Source: Diphasiastrum complanatum
Taxonomy: Eukaryota > Streptophyta > Lycopodiopsida > Lycopodiales > Lycopodiaceae
DNA: 64,000 nt
Direction of reading: 5' to 3'
Assembly (NCBI GenBank): GCA_029204225.1
Contig: CM055092.1
Location: forward strand, 99,399,460 to 99,463,459
Shown here: positions 44,880 to 57,950 of the stretch, piece after piece
Numbering within the stretch: the stretch's first letter is position 1
How the letters are laid out: every line of letters begins with the position of its first letter
Position numbers and translations under genes: made by a program
The notes under the pieces: model-generated
What the model was told of the DNA's origin: nothing
Databases searched by the model: none
The model's input: only the letters and a program-made list of their open reading frames with translations

Positions 44880-45125
44880 TGGATCACCTTCCACCTCCAT
44901 CCGTCATTGAATCGCATAAGACCTCATTCCATCGCAAATGGATCACCTTCCACCTCCATCCGTCGCGACCGCATTCCATCGCAACCATCCGCATTCACCC
45001 GTTGCGACCGCATTCCATCCCAACCGACCACATACACCCATTGCGACTGCATTCCATCCCAACCAAGCCCATACACCCGTTGTGACTGCATTCCATCCCA
45101 ACTGACCGCATTCAACTGTTACCCC
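44880..45125. repeat. Tandem array, about 39-bp unit
   Basis: Units built on GCGACCGCATTCCATCCCAA followed by CCGACCACATACACCCGTT; about five copies at the right side, more diverged to the left with CACCTTCCACCTCCATCC. Confidence 0.75.
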
Positions 45126-45204
45126 GTATTCCTCCCAGATAGACCTCCACGCTAACCCCCTAAAGCCCCACACTGCTTCAGCTGCCCTTCATGCTCCATT
45201 CCCT

Positions 45205-45500
45205 TCAAATCTCAACCGATGGCCAGTGTTAAATCTCAACCGACAGCTAGAGCTAAATCTCAACCGACAGCCAGTGTCAAATCTCAACCGACGACCAGTG
45301 TCAAATCTCAACCGATGGCCAGTGTTAAATCTCAACCAACAGCCAGTGTCAAATCTCAACCGACGGCCACTGTCAACCTCTTAACTGGAGCCCACTGTTG
45401 AAATCTCTACCAAAGAGACTGTATCAAATCTCAACCAAAGAGACTGTATCAAATCTCAACCAAAGAGATTCTATCAAATCTCAACCGAAGGGGTCCCCCA
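45205..45500. repeat. Tandem array, 24-bp unit then 25-bp unit
   Basis: About seven copies of AAATCTCAACCGACGGCCAG plus TGTC, followed by three copies of a 25-bp variant (AAATCTCAACCAAAGAGACT plus GTATC). Because 24 is a multiple of three, the array keeps a frame open with an eight-residue repeat (ASVKSQPT). I treat that as a by-product, not a protein. Confidence 0.85.
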
Positions 45501-46069
45501 CCATCTCAATCGAACCAAATCTAGGCCAGATCACAAAACTTTCAAGCGAGATCCCTGATTGCCATTTCAACCGAACTACCATGTCCCCCAAGTGACACCG
45601 CATTTTGCTTGCATCCGACTCCCTCTATCTCTATTTGCATCTAATGCCCTCTGACTTTGTTTGCATCCGACTCCCTCTATCTCCATTTGCATCTAATGCC
45701 CTCTGACTCTGTTTGCCTCTGATGCCTCTACACTTGTTTTCATCCGACACCCATCTGCATCCCATTTATATTTTTTGAATCGATGGTACATCTAATAGCT
45801 TGAATCGACGATCTATATCAGACGTTGTTCGGAGTCATATTTGATGATCCACACAAACCACCAACTACACCACCATAAATCATAGCAACTGCAACGAGCC
45901 TCCAACTATCGCATTCCACAGCAAATAGGCCACATCTACCCTTGAATCACAAACAGACCACATTCATCCGTAGTCGGAAACAAACCACATTCATCTGCAG
46001 TCGCATATAAACCGCATTCATCCACACATAGACCACCTTCTCACTGCATCTGCCTTGAATCGCAACAGG
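45501..46069. repeat. Diverged short repeats
   Basis: Two copies of a ~55-bp unit around CATCCGACTCCCTCTATCTC (45610-45720), then scattered phrases such as AAACCACATTCATCCG (45965-46020). No gene seen. Confidence 0.55.
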
Positions 46070-47115
46070 CGGCAAACATCATGACCACACTCGCACCACC
46101 TTACGACTGCACTCCCACCGCATCACACCGTAACAGACTGCACTCGCATAGCCTTACGACTGCACTCAGGCCACATTCAACCACAAACATCATGACCGCA
46201 CTCACATAGCCTTACGACTGCACTCAAGCCGCATTCAATCGCAAACATCACGACCGTACTCGCACAGCCTTACGACTGCACTCAGGCCGCATTCAACCGC
46301 AAACATCATGACCACACTCGCACAGCCTTACGATTGCACTCAGGCCGCATTCAATCGCAAACATCATGACAACACTTGCACATCCTTATGACTACACTCA
46401 AGCTGCATTCAACCACAAACATCACGACCACACTCGCACCACCTTATGACTGCACTAGCATAGCCTTACGACTGCACTCAGGCCACATTCAACCACAAAC
46501 ATCACGGCCGCACTCGCACAGCCTTATGACTACACTCAGGCCGCATTCAACCACAAACATCTCGACCGTACTCGTACAGCCTTACGACTTCACTCAGGCT
46601 GCATTCAACCGCAAACATCACGACAACACTCGCATAGCCTTATGACTGCACTTAGGCTACATTCAACTGCAAACATCATGACCACACTCGCACAACCTTA
46701 TGCCTGCACTCAAGCTACATTCAACCGCAAACATCACGACCACTCTCGCACCACCTTACAACTGCACTCAGGCCACATTCAATTGCAAACATCACAACCA
46801 CTCGCACAGCCTTACGACTGCACTCAGGCCGCAATCAACGTCAAACAACACAACCACACTCGCACAGCCTTACAACTGCACTTAGGCCGCATTCAACCAC
46901 AAACATCATGACCGCACTCACACCACCTTATGAATGCACTCAGGCTGCATTCAACCGTAAACATCATGACCGCACTCGCACCACCTTATGACTACACTCA
47001 GGCCGCATTCAATAGCAAACATCACGACTGCACTCGCACCACCTTACGACTGCACTCAGGATGCATTCAACCGCAAACATCACATTACAACCACACTCGC
47101 CCCACATTACGACTG
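46070..47115. repeat. Tandem array, 58-bp unit, about 17 copies
   Basis: Unit begins CGCACAGCCTTACGACTGCA, then CTCAGGCCGCATTCAACCGC, then AAACATCACGACCGCACT. I measured 58 bp between equivalent points of adjacent units around 46260-46375. Copies differ mainly by C/T and G/A exchanges. Open frames of up to 89 codons across it are repeat artefacts (58 is not a multiple of three, so frames rotate). Confidence 0.85.
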
Positions 47116-47770
47116 CACCCACCACAAACAGACCACATTCTGCCCTTGAAACGTAGCTAGTGCATTCCGACTGCCCTAACACTGCTTTTCGACTGCCCTT
47201 GCACAGCATCCCAACCTTGCAATGCATCCGACCGTCCTTGCACCGCATTCCGCCCTTGCACTGCATCCCAATGCCATAGCATCACATTGCCACTGCACCC
47301 GCACTCCATTACCACCGCAATAGACCACACCTACACTATAATGAAGATGCAACATAAATGATCTTGCATCTGATGATCTTAAACCCAATGTTGCATCTGA
47401 CGTTGCATTCCAACGCTACATCCAACAACTTGAATCTGAAATTGCATTCCATTTGCATCCCACATTTTTGCATCTGACGTTGCATTCCAACGCTACATCC
47501 AACAACTTGAATCCAACATTGCATTCCATTGGCCTCCACATTTTTGCATCTGACACCACAAAAATTTCCAAAAAAATAAAACCCATACCATTAGGAAGCC
47601 CTTTTCATATTAAGTCTCCAATTGCCTTCCTTACAAACCCTTAACAAATCCAAAAAACACCAAAAACACCAAAAATTAAACCACACCAAAAAAAAAAAAC
47701 CCACAAAAAAACAAAAATCCAAAAACAGCAGAAACACATACACAACACAAAATAAACACACCAGTACCCA
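47116..47770. repeat. Diverged repeat tail and A/C-rich low complexity
   Basis: A ~103-bp direct duplication around TTGCATTCCAACGCTACATC (47403 and 47479-47500), then an A/C-rich CACCAAAAACACC tract (47640-47760). No gene seen. Confidence 0.55.
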
Positions 47771-49090
47771 ATGGACCAACAAAAATATCCTAAAATCCCA
47801 GGAGATTATCCATACGAGGTAAGGTCCCCTACAGTTGAACAAATCTAACATCATACGTTCTACCGAATGCGGTCCCAACTCCAAGAGCCATGCACAAACC
47901 CATTCGAGGAACAAGAACCTGTTAGAGCTGATTCCTCACGCGCACGACCCCATTTTTATGCTGCTGAACCCTCACAGGACAGAATCAACATTAATGGTGC
48001 TTCTGCTACCCACAGTGCTCATCTTGAGTAATGTACACCCAAGCTAGATCTACCAAAGGTTGACGGTAGTTTGGCCCCTCAACAATTTTTGCAAATCTTT
48101 GAGAATACATGTGATGTGTATAGCAAAACATCTCCCGCTGCTATGGTCCAACTATTTTCGATGACCATGATCGCTACAACACGTGATTGGTTTTTCAACC
48201 TTGATCATGAAGATAAGATAGACTGGTCAGTTCTAAAAGAGTCCTTTATCACACGCTTTAAGGCCCTTTCGCTTAATAGAGAGTCCTTTTGTCAAATTGA
48301 GTAATATCAAGATGGCGAAAGATGAACGTGTAAGAGACTATATCGAGCATTTCAAATGCCTCAAAAGTCAAGTACAAGAACAGCCCTCTGAACAAATGCT
48401 CAGCATATGGTTCTTAGTCGGCCTTCCAAGTGGATTAGACTCGAGCTTAAATCTAGTGATGAATATATGAGCCTAAGGTTAGCTATGTCTGATGCCATCA
48501 AAGAAGAAGACGAGGGATCAGATGTTGATGAATCCAAAGAAAGGAGAACACCACGTGCTCTTGTCCATGAGTCAAAGGCGATCGAGGACACCCGAGATCA
48601 ACTTTGAAAATCCCAGTTGGAGTTGCTTAATAAGAAACACCAACTACAAATGGAGAAACTCACCAATGAGTTTCAAACTACCTTGAAGTCTATCCAAAGC
48701 AATATGCCTGGTCATCCAAACACTTCACAGGTACCTTATAGATGAAAACCAATATGGTGCCCACACTTCAGGGCTATGCATCCTGCTGATGCTTGTCCTT
48801 CATATCAACCTATCCACACACATACAGTACATTCTTTGACTTATCCCGAATATCCATATGAAATTCTAGAACCATTAGTCATACAAGATGGCTATGTCGT
48901 TATACAAGGGCCATTGAACAATGGATGTTTCATCTATGGAAAAACTAGCCACTTCATGGTTGATTGTCCAGTCAAGACCAAGTACCATGCTGAGTGTCCC
49001 GACTATGTCAGAAAACACAATTTCAAAGACTATCTGAAACAACCAACTAAGATCCTACCTACCCGTCACGTCAGTTATGAATCACAATAG
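47771..49090 (+). pseudogene. Gypsy gag, plus strand, frameshifted
   Basis: Starts at MDQQKYPKIPGDYPYEV (47771). After stops it continues LDLPKVDGSLAPQQFLQIFE and MIATTRDWFFNLDHEDKIDW, SFITRF (capsid-type retrotransposon gag). It then shifts frame to SRPSKWIRLELKSSDEYM, a short helical stretch (LELLNKKHQLQMEKL), and ends with a degenerate knuckle CFIYGKTSHFMVDC, in which the second Cys is Tyr. It is similar in order to family 2 gag at 53.6-52.2 kb but diverged, and lies on the opposite strand. Confidence 0.75.
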
Positions 49091-50344
49091 GATCCTCACG
49101 ACAACCACACGGGCACCATAGCAACCAACAGTTAATCTTGCTGCTCCACCAGATCCATAATGCAAAAAGACAATATGAAATGAGTCCTTGTCGAAAGAAA
49201 GTGAAACCGATATGCCATCATCTGCTACAATGTCCAACCACTAGCAACCTCCACAGAGAATTGACAATTTTTCTCCCATTATACAACTTGAAATCTATTT
49301 GTCTTTCCACATGCTGATAAGATGTCCAATGTGTGAATACACAATAAATCTAGGATTCAAAAATCAAGATAGAGATTTGGTTCTGAATCTCTTGTTCAGA
49401 GAGGTACTCATGACATAGTACCTCAACCATACCTGCATCTCAAGCTATATTTTACATCATCTGCTATCAATGATGGTAGGTTTTAGTATCACCAACCTTG
49501 CCTTGTTTTGACAAGGGCATGTGAGAGTAAATCTCCTTACTCTACAAACAATGGAATATGGCAATTGTCATTCTCCATAGTGAGAAGATAGAAACTTTTT
49601 GGAGCCTCGAGGAGAAAGTCGAGTTTTCTATCATTGTATGGTGATTACTTTTGATTCCAATGAAACCCAGCTTTGGAACATCCTAAACACTGCCTACAGG
49701 CCGTACTACAGCCTCATTTCCACATGTGTGGAGTTGGATTATAGTTTTTGATCAATGCTCTGATTGTCTCTACTTGTTTTCTATCAAGCTGCTAAACTGG
49801 ATCTTGTTTTCTGATGACTAGTTTTTGATAGATTGTTTAACAAGCACACAATCAACCTTGTGGATCATTCAAAGATCCATTTATGGTCCTTAGTACTGTA
49901 TTTTTCACAAGTTGGTCGCTAAACATTGATAGTGCTACCTCCTCGGACTTAGTGGCCTTCTCAAGACTCACCTGCCTATTACTCTCTTGCATCCACACTT
50001 AGGTAAATTATCAATATTGATAAATGCAAGTTTTTTTCGACATGTGCCATACAGTTCTCACTCTATAATGTTTGTTTATTTCATTGTTTCTCTTCACCTA
50101 TTTTGTGTGATTGATTTTTGCATGAGGAATAGCTACTGCACGAGAGTCTTCTATAGAGCATCTCCAAAACACATTTTCATTCATCTATCCATCTTCAGAT
50201 CCCCTTGTATAGCAGCTTAGGACTTTTGAGAAATATGAGAAACCCATGTCAAGTTAGAGTTGATTCTTTCATCTCATTGCCATATTAATCTTTGAGTCAA
50301 CTTCAGCAAGATCGAAATAAATTTAGTTAAAATTTGTTCAATTC
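49091..50344. other. No gene seen; possibly decayed gypsy pol
   Basis: Only short frames. The position after gag suggests degraded protease/RT sequence, but I see no diagnostic motif. Confidence 0.35.
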
Positions 50345-50938
50345 CGAGAGTCGTCAAACCTGTTCGGTACAGATCGGTTCTAATTTTTTTGACCCTGAAA
50401 AAATACGAGCCTTTGTATATTTTTTGACCCTTTATATATTTTTTGACCCTTTGTATAAATCAGACCCTTTATAATATTCCGACACTTTGTACTGTCAACT
50501 CAAAAATCTGACCCACGTCGTGACATTGACAGTCTGCCTACTTCTATACATAACTCTTTGGAAAAAAGGACTGCTCTCTGCTATAGGACAAATGTAGTTA
50601 ATCAAGTAGATTAATGGTAGCTTTTAATGTACTGATCATCTGACTTCCATTCATCAAGAAAGATCTACTGGAGTCAGCTCTCTGATCAGGTTATTATCTT
50701 GTAGGCGTTCTATTGTAATTAGTTAGGTTAAGTTTTTGAATCAATTAGCTAGCCATCAACGAACTCACCTAAAGACTTATTAGCGCCCACTGATTTGCAC
50801 TAGCTTCAAGCTCTTGTACTAAGTGTCAATTATTATCAGAGTGCATTTTTTGTTTCTACACTACGATTTTTTTCTATTGCGCATTGTAGTTATTTCATCC
50901 ATCTTGAACCTGCTCATAGTTGGTAACTGACGCACTTC
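50345..50938 (-). repeat. LTR-like block of gypsy family 2, copy B
   Basis: Matches 15611-16203 throughout, including the GACCCTTTRTA motifs. It joins integrase at CTTC 50935-50938, where copy A has an extra 778 bp. Confidence 0.6.
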
Positions 50939-51964
50939 CAGTAAACACTTTATCGTTTGATTAGCAAAGTGTATACCTCGGTCACTGACAATCTCGATCG
51001 AACATCCAAATCTAATAATCATATCTTCATAGAGAAACTTGGCCGTAGATTTCGCATTAGCAACTTTGACAGCTTTGGCTTCAATCCACTTGGTCATATT
51101 ATCAGTTGCTACGATAATATATCGGGCCTGAGATCCTCGCGCAGTAGGATGAATAGAACCAATATAATCCAGTCTCCATTTTTCAAATGGTGCTTGCGAT
51201 AAAACTAGACGTAAAGGTTCATAGTTCTGTCTAGTAGGCCGTCGTGCTCACTAGCAAACAGCACACGTCTGAATATAATTTTCTATGTCCTTATGAAACG
51301 TAGGCCACCAACAACCTGATTGCAAAAGTTTGCGGATGGTAATATCTATAGAGAAGTGTCCTCTGCCCATGCCATCATGTGAAAACGTGATTAAATCTGA
51401 TATTTCATGCGATAAAACACATCTACGTAGAATATTGTCTGATCCATGCCGATACAATTTTTCTGCAATCAATTGATAAGGTTCAGCCTTATGAATCAAT
51501 TGCATCTTTTGTACTTTTGTCAAAGAGTCATTCGGTTGTCCTAGCATCAAGTACTCAACAATATCCGCTGCCCACTCAAGTACTGCCTGTACATAGAATA
51601 ATGTAGCGTCTGGTAATTCATCATCCACTTCAATATTAACTGGTGCGGATTCAATTTGCGAAACATGGTCATCTAGATAATGTTGCTTTTCCTTATGAAC
51701 CACAATTCAAAAGTCAAATTCAGTCAGTAATAGTAACCATCTTGCAATACACCCAGTATTGCACGTCTTGTTTACCAAGTAAAGTAACAGCTGGTGATCC
51801 GTATAAAATGAAAAGTACATTTCCATGAGGTAATGCTGAAATGGCACCAACTTCAGGAACTCTCCCAATGAAATATTGATCTTACTAGACAAAATATTCA
51901 TGAGCAGTTCTGTTTGCGGTGCTTCTGGTTCAGTCATCTTGAAGGGTTCTTCATGATGATGCAA
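50939..51964 (-). pseudogene. Gypsy family 2 RNase H end and integrase, truncated (copy B)
   Basis: From 51964: the RNase H tail with FYTDHQLLLYLVNKT and GCIARWLLLLTEFDF; one stop; then open stretch 51703-51251 with VEYLMLGQPNDSL, the integrase zinc finger (HFSIDITIRKLLQSGCWWPT, QTCAVC). After a short gap, 51097-50861 has MTKWIEAKAVKVANAKS and SDRGIHFANQTIKCLLE (second catalytic D). The part containing the catalytic Glu is deleted at 50938/50939. The RT domain is absent upstream as well. Confidence 0.85.
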
Positions 51965-52287
51965 CTAGGCATTATTTGTTCATGAATTTTTCGATTGCTA
52001 CAATGGTGAAGAATGAACTTCGGCTGTTGCTCTAGTCGCTTCAAGCTTCTCTTCTTCTTGCAGATGTTTAATCCACTGCCTCATATCCTGATATCTTCTT
52101 TTTTCTGCATGAAGATTTGAATAGACTCCAGATGTGGTTGGTATATCAGTTAATGGTATAGAATCAGCAGGTATTGGATCTGCTACCAGTCCTTTCTACT
52201 TTTGTGCCCTGGTGACCACCATCAAGGGTACACTTGGTTTATTCTAAGCTACTGGTCTTTGCTTGATTGTTATCAAATTTGCAAGCG
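51965..52287 (-). other. Gypsy family 2 internal sequence, no domain seen
   Basis: Between the gag zinc knuckles and RNase H there are only about 320 bp, with short frames. Protease and RT are missing, so this copy descends from an already deleted element or lost them here. Confidence 0.5.
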
Positions 52288-53648
52288 CTATAGCCGGTGA
52301 TGGCTTTGGTTTTGCTGGACACTCCTTATAGCGATGCCCATAACCACAGTCACGACAAAATGGTACAAATTTTTCTTTATTTTGACATTTTGCAACTCTG
52401 TGATTTTTTTCACATGCAAAGCATCCAAGTGGCGTTCTGGTCCAGTTTCTAGATGCTTGTTGTTGTGCGACAACCTAAATAGCATATTGTTCTGAAGATC
52501 CACCTGCTTGATCATTACCATAGTTCCATTGCTCGGCACTTTTGTAAGGCTCTGGTTCCATCAAATTGGCAGTAGGAGCAGAATGCTTTGGTGGGGCAAG
52601 TAAGACTAGTCGTTCCGAGTATCCAAGAGTAGATTGATGAGGTCTAGCTGCCGGATTTCCTCCATAATGTGGTTCTTCATATCCCATATGGGCATACCGT
52701 TGCTGAATTATCTGAGGATTGAAGTTGCAAAAAGCAGTCTCAGGATCAGGCGAATTACACAAATGGCATATACTGATTTCCATTCATTTTTTCAATTGAG
52801 GACACTCATTCATTGTGTGATTTCTTGTACCAATAGAACATCAGATATTTTTTCTAGTAGGAAAAGTCTTTGCAAACTTCTCAGGTTCCTTGTTGGCTTC
52901 TCCGTGGAAATCTTCCAATGCTTTGATCTTCTCATCAAATTGCGACTACAACTTTTTCATCTGTTTCTACTAGTTCTTCCCAAGTTTCTCGAACTCATCG
53001 AGCATCATTTCTGTAGTACCGTTGACATTCGTTGATGCAATAGTGGTGGATGTCGTAGTGGTCTGCCCTACTGTATAAGACAACATATTGATATTCGGCT
53101 CATCGTCTGAATCTTCATCCTCCTCCCGAATTGCATCATCCATAGCATGTTGCAAAAGTGTGTACTCATTATGGCGTTTCAGCTCACGTTTGATCCTTTT
53201 AGGTAAACCTGACAGCATCACATAATCATGACAGTTTCGTTAATTAGCTCAGGTTCGCACTCAGATTTGAGACGTTTTACCAATTCAATGTAATCTCAAA
53301 CCATTTTCTGCCTTTCGATTTTAATTTTACTTAAAAGTAGAAAAGGGTCTTCCATAAACTTCCAAGGTTTGAACTGTGTGATAAGGGCTCGTTTAACAGT
53401 TTTCGAATCTGTGCGCTAAGTTTCATCTTGATTATAGTACCAATCTTGTACTGCGCCTGTTAAGGCCATAGAAAAAAAGCTTAAGTTTACCCTGGGAAAA
53501 AACTTCACCATAGACTTCACAAGATTCAGAATAGATTTGAAGAAATCTAACTAGGTCTATTAATCCATTATATTTGGGTAGATCCAAACGGGGTGCTCAT
53601 CTAATAATGATTGGATTGACTTCTCGAGGAGCACCTCCATGGGCAGCC
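52288..53648 (-). pseudogene. Gypsy family 2 gag (copy B), broken
   Basis: The start at 53648 reads MAAPWGAPREVNPIIIR, followed by LDLPKYNGLIDLVRFLQIYS, then several stops. Open stretch 53221-52970 has LPKRIKRELKRHNEYTLLQH and an acidic DEDSDDEP segment. After further frame changes the tail shows two knuckles, CFACEKNHRVAKC and CRDCGYGHRYKEC, at about 52410-52320. Several frames are needed to follow it, so it cannot be translated. Confidence 0.8.
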
Positions 53649-54795
53649 ATCTTTATAGATTAAATCAAGTAGACAATGAGATTGGATCTAGATTTTCAAT
53701 CAAAACTGTCTCAGATCAGATTTGCTAGATCTCTTCCACTCGACAAGAATTAGATTCCTATATCGTAAATTCTCAAAAATAAAAAAATTCTTAGAATCAA
53801 AATTAGACTGTATCAGATTTGACTCAAAATTTGACAAGGACTTGATCTAGACATCAAAACCTAAAAATAGAACTAACGAAGGTTCCCCAGGGGAAGATTC
53901 ACTTTGCAAAGATTCAATAGTGCTATTTTTGAAAAAAAAATTCTTTAATTAGGTTTTTTTGACAAATTCTATGGAAATAACCTTTGCCGCACTCTCAGAC
54001 TCAGAATCTGAAACAAGATAAAGCTAGGGTAGAACTAGCGAAGGTTTCGAACAGACAAAAGCATAGTTTTTGTAGTTTGACGAGGGTAAAAATAAATATT
54101 TTCTATGATATGAATAGGATGAATATTCGCCAAACTCAAAAATAGTGAATTATTTTAAATAGAATAATATGAAAACTCGGCGAAGGTTCTGGCAAAGAAG
54201 CAAGAGTAATACTAGTATTTTTGCAAAAAAGAGACTTTTTTGACAAAAATATGACAATATGACAACTGATCCTCTGAGAAACCTTCTATTTATGATATAA
54301 TTCTTCGTCTACCTGGCAGTAGATAGATACAAATCACACCTATGCACAGTGAATCGAGTGAAGGTTCTTTTTTTGTTTGGGATTTTTGTGATTTTTTGAT
54401 GGTTTTTGATGGTTTTTTTTATGTTTCTAGAAATCTGCTGGGAAGGATTGTTCGCCCTTCAAACTGAAGGTCATGTGATCAAAACTGAAGGGGCCTGCAA
54501 CTCGGCGAACGTTTTCTGAAATAGGAAAAAAATCTATCAGCTCTGATGACGATTTTTGTCTCCTTTTGGCCAAAATATAACAGACTTGACCGATTTTGTT
54601 GTTTTTTCTGATATCTCAAATCCAAATGGATCTTAAGGTTGGTGATTTGAATAGCTTTCCCTGTTTCACAATTAGATAAGATTTCACACAAGAATATTTA
54701 CTTAAATCAGGCATTAAAAGTCTCGGCAAAGGGCCTAAAGTCCTTTTATTAACTTTCTAATTAATCAAATCTCTATGCTATCATCGGGTTGGACT
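53649..54795 (-). other. 5' leader of gypsy family 2 (copy B)
   Basis: Collinear with 17889-18446 up to about 54212, then about 580 bp absent from copy A. A poly-T-rich area lies near 54370-54420. No gene is supported. Confidence 0.55.
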
Positions 54796-56858
54796 TACAC
54801 ACGTAGGGTGCCAAATCCCTCTCACTTATAAACTAGAGTTAGGGTTGCCTTGGGATCCGCAGACCCTCCAACAGAGTTAGGGTCCAATCAAAAGAGAGAT
54901 ATTCATCAATTTGGCCCAATCAAGTTTGAGGGCTCATATGTCACTCAACCAATAGGATTTAGAGGAGGAAAAGAAGGGGTCCAATTATATTTCACTCCCT
55001 TTCATGTTAGATTACTACATTAGGAAAAATATGGCTCAAAATGGGCCCTTTAAGAAATTTCACTTTAGAGAGAGGTCATGTAGAGACATAATACGAATCG
55101 ATAACTTTTGGTCATCGTTTTTCGAGTTTTTAGCCTTGCTTGATGTTTAACTAGTATGGTTAACTTCAAACATTAGTTAGTTAAGCATGAGATATAATAA
55201 CTTCTCTGTATGCTCGTTTCAAAATGCAAGGCTAGAGCTTTAAGACTGTAAATCTTGGTGTGCTCATTGCAAAACTGAAGTGGGAGTAGCAGCACTTTTG
55301 AAATCTTTGTATGCTTATAGTGAAATATGAGGCGAGACGATTTTTCAGCGCAACGATTTTTCAATCTATTCAATTTGACTAGTTGTAGTTTGAAGTATTT
55401 ATGGATCGTAGCTTGCAACAATGGCAATGTTCCATTTGCATGTTGCACTTCCTATGGAATGCACTCCAATTATTAAGAAAAATTCGAAAGCTGTAGAAAA
55501 TGTTGTTGAAATAGTTAGAGAATTGAGAATGAATAATCATAAGAATATAGATTTGTGGGTGGATGGATCAATTAATCCTAATGATCCAGGTATGAATTTG
55601 TGTCCAAATTTTAAGTCTGTAACTCATCTTCTCATATTTGTATGTGAAAAAAATAACGGACTACTTGGATATTGTCAAAGGTTGCATGATATTGAAATGC
55701 ATAGCATATCTTGTCTTAATAAGCAATTACAGTTCGCTAATCAACAATTGCAACGTGGAAATCAACAATTGTTTCATTGTGTGCAATACACTAGTGCTGA
55801 AAATAATGCACTCAAGCATGCTATGTCAGAGTTGAATGCTACAGTCACTACTCTTCGGGGATCAAACCAAAAAATGTTAGAATCCATGGAGTAGTTGCGA
55901 TCTGATAGTTTAAAATCTGTTTGTTGATATAAAAGTTATCAAAATTGCAATGATGAAAAGGAAAAGAAAGAGAGTACCAAAGAAGAATATTAATGACTTA
56001 TCTACGGATAGTGGCAATAAAAAAAAAGGATTTGAGCATTTAAGTATGTTTTCTTTGTTTTCTCATAAACAATTTATTTGATTTGTTTTGGTCATACAAG
56101 TTTCAATTGCATTTTATAATATGCATTATCAAATTATTAAACATAATTTGAATTTTATATGTCTTTTGCAGATCATGTTTGTGACAAAGAACTATTTAAC
56201 AGATCATTCATGCATCAGATCTTCTTTAAGTCATGTTTTACCAAGAAAGTCAATAAAGGCAATGATGAAAAATGCTCAGTCTCTAAAAATGAAAAATGAA
56301 ATTGTAGAGACTGTTTTGAATAAGGTTGAAACTTACTTGGATGCAACTATAATACTAGGTGCATGTGATTACTCTGGAATAAGCAGAAATGCTTATTCTA
56401 CTTTTTTTAGATTAGTTACAAAAGTCTTTTCTCAAGTGATGGTGAAGAAAACTTATCTTCCTCGTCCATATCGGGTAAGATTAGCAAGAAATTATTATAA
56501 TGAAAGAATGTTCAAAGTAGTTGGGCAACCACTTCATATAGCTGAATTATACAAATCAGAATATAGTGAGTGCATTTACAACGATTGCAATAATATTTAT
56601 CTTGATATTGAAAATGTTCTAAAATATATTATTCGATTCTATAAACTAGACGAACATCAAGTAAATGGAAAGATCACTAGATTCAATATATCTAACATTC
56701 AAATTTGAATGTGTCCTAATTCAACTTTCTACTTTCTCTCATTTTCTAAAAGTGGTAATTTCACATGTACTTAGGCTAAAAATAACTTCATAAAGTTTAT
56801 CTCTAAGTATAAAATGCATATTGGCCTAAATTGCCAACTAATCAACATGGACCAAAAT
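54796..56858 (+). repeat. Duplicated 2.1-kb block, copy B
   Basis: Partner of 18447-20525. It ends at ACCAAAAT, exactly where copy A ends, and continues with a different copia remnant. Confidence 0.9.
55421..56708 (+). pseudogene. Unrecognised two-exon gene with coiled coil, copy B (better preserved)
   Basis: Exon 1 is open from MAMFHLHVALPMEC to MLESME (55421-55894, 157 codons). It has a central VWVDGS-like segment (DLWVDGSINPNDPG) and a Gln/Asn-rich predicted coiled coil at residues about 100-157. A stop, a spacer and then a basic stretch KRKRKRVPKK follow at about 55957. A likely intron runs from GTATGT (about 56044) to TTTTGCAG (about 56171). Exon 2 contains VETVLNKVETYLDATIILGA, YSGISRNAYSTFFRLV, VVGQPLHIAELYKSEYSE and a C-terminus NISNIQI at 56708. 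One extra A in the run near 56296 shifts the frame relative to copy A. The family is unknown to me. Confidence 0.5.
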
Positions 56859-57665
56859 AGATCAAACTGGTTGACAGTTTCTCACAGTCCCTCTTCGACT
56901 AGTTTAGAATAGACTTCGAGAATACTCCAAGTGAAGTCCTATGCTTTAAAGGTAAGCATGTGTTTTCCAAGTGCTTTCGTGAAGATATCAGCTACACATT
57001 CCATTGAAGACACATGTTGAAGCTCCACCTCCTTTGCCATGGCTTGTTCTCACAAAGTGGCATGCCACCTCAATATGCTTGCTCCTAGTATGAAAGTTAG
57101 GATTGTTTGCCAACTTTTGGGCTGAAAGGTTGTCACAAAAGATGATTGGGCTCTCTAAAAATTCCAGCAAGTTAAGATCCTTTATCATCCTCTTGATCCA
57201 TATATCTCCTTTGTGTAATGAGTAAGAACTTTGTAATCGGCCTCACTAGATGACAATGAGAGAGTGGCTTGTTTCTTCGACATCCATGATATAGCTCAAT
57301 CACCTATGAAAATACAATGTGCACTTGTGGATTTTCTATCCATTTGATCTCTAGAAAAGTCTAAATCTGAAAAACCATACAAGTTTGGTGATGATCCCTC
57401 ATACAATATGCCAAAATCTCGAGTGCCCATGATGTATCTCAAAACTCTTTTCTCTAGCTTCCAATGCTCTTCACTAGGATATTACATAAATTGGCTTAAT
57501 CTACCAACAAAATAGCTTATATCTAGTCTTGTGATGGTTAGATATATAAGTGAACCAACTAGCTTTCTATAGAGAGTAATGTCCTCGAAGGATCTTTCAT
57601 TACCTCTTATAGTTAGCTTTACATTTGACTCCATAGGTGTATCACAACACTTTGCATCTACCATA
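56859..57665 (-). pseudogene. Copia RT end and RNase H remnant
   Basis: On the minus strand, 57664-57482 has CDTPMESNVKLTIRG and YRKLVGSLIYLTITRLDISY, the linker between RT and RNase H. 57188-56988 has FCDNLSAQKLANNPNFHTRS and KHIEVACHFVR, the C-terminal part of RNase H. The middle is broken by stops. It is oriented opposite to the copia fragment next to copy A. Confidence 0.8.
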
Positions 57666-57950
57666 TGAATTTCAGCATATGAATCCTAAGAGAGCGATAG
57701 CATATTTAAAATTTCAGCATGAAGATCCACATCTAACTCTAACATCCATTAACCCTAAGCATTAACACTAAGATGCACAATAAAGATAACTCGAGTTGGT
57801 CCCTTTTTATAATAGAGAGGAGAACCCTAGCCTCATAATCCTATTGGTCCATTTCTACCTCCCTAATTATTCAAATTTATAAAAGAGTGAAATCTATCCA
57901 AAATTGGAGGGAAACCCGACTTTATTTAATAACTTGACATTTAGGCCCTG
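57666..57950. other. No gene seen
   Basis: Short non-coding spacer. Confidence 0.4.

Noticed and set aside
45219-45401. Protein with eight-residue repeats (ASVKSQPT)
   Set aside because: It arises because the DNA repeat unit is 24 bp. The neighbouring 25- and 58-bp arrays give frames just as long, and there is no flanking coding sequence.
44590-47115. CRISPR-like array
   Set aside because: Units are contiguous and similar throughout, without unique spacers. The context is a plant nuclear genome, and there are no cas genes.
46376-47160. Three or four consecutive frames of 76-89 codons
   Set aside because: By-products of the 58-bp tandem array. The frame rotates every unit and the peptide has no sense outside the repeat.
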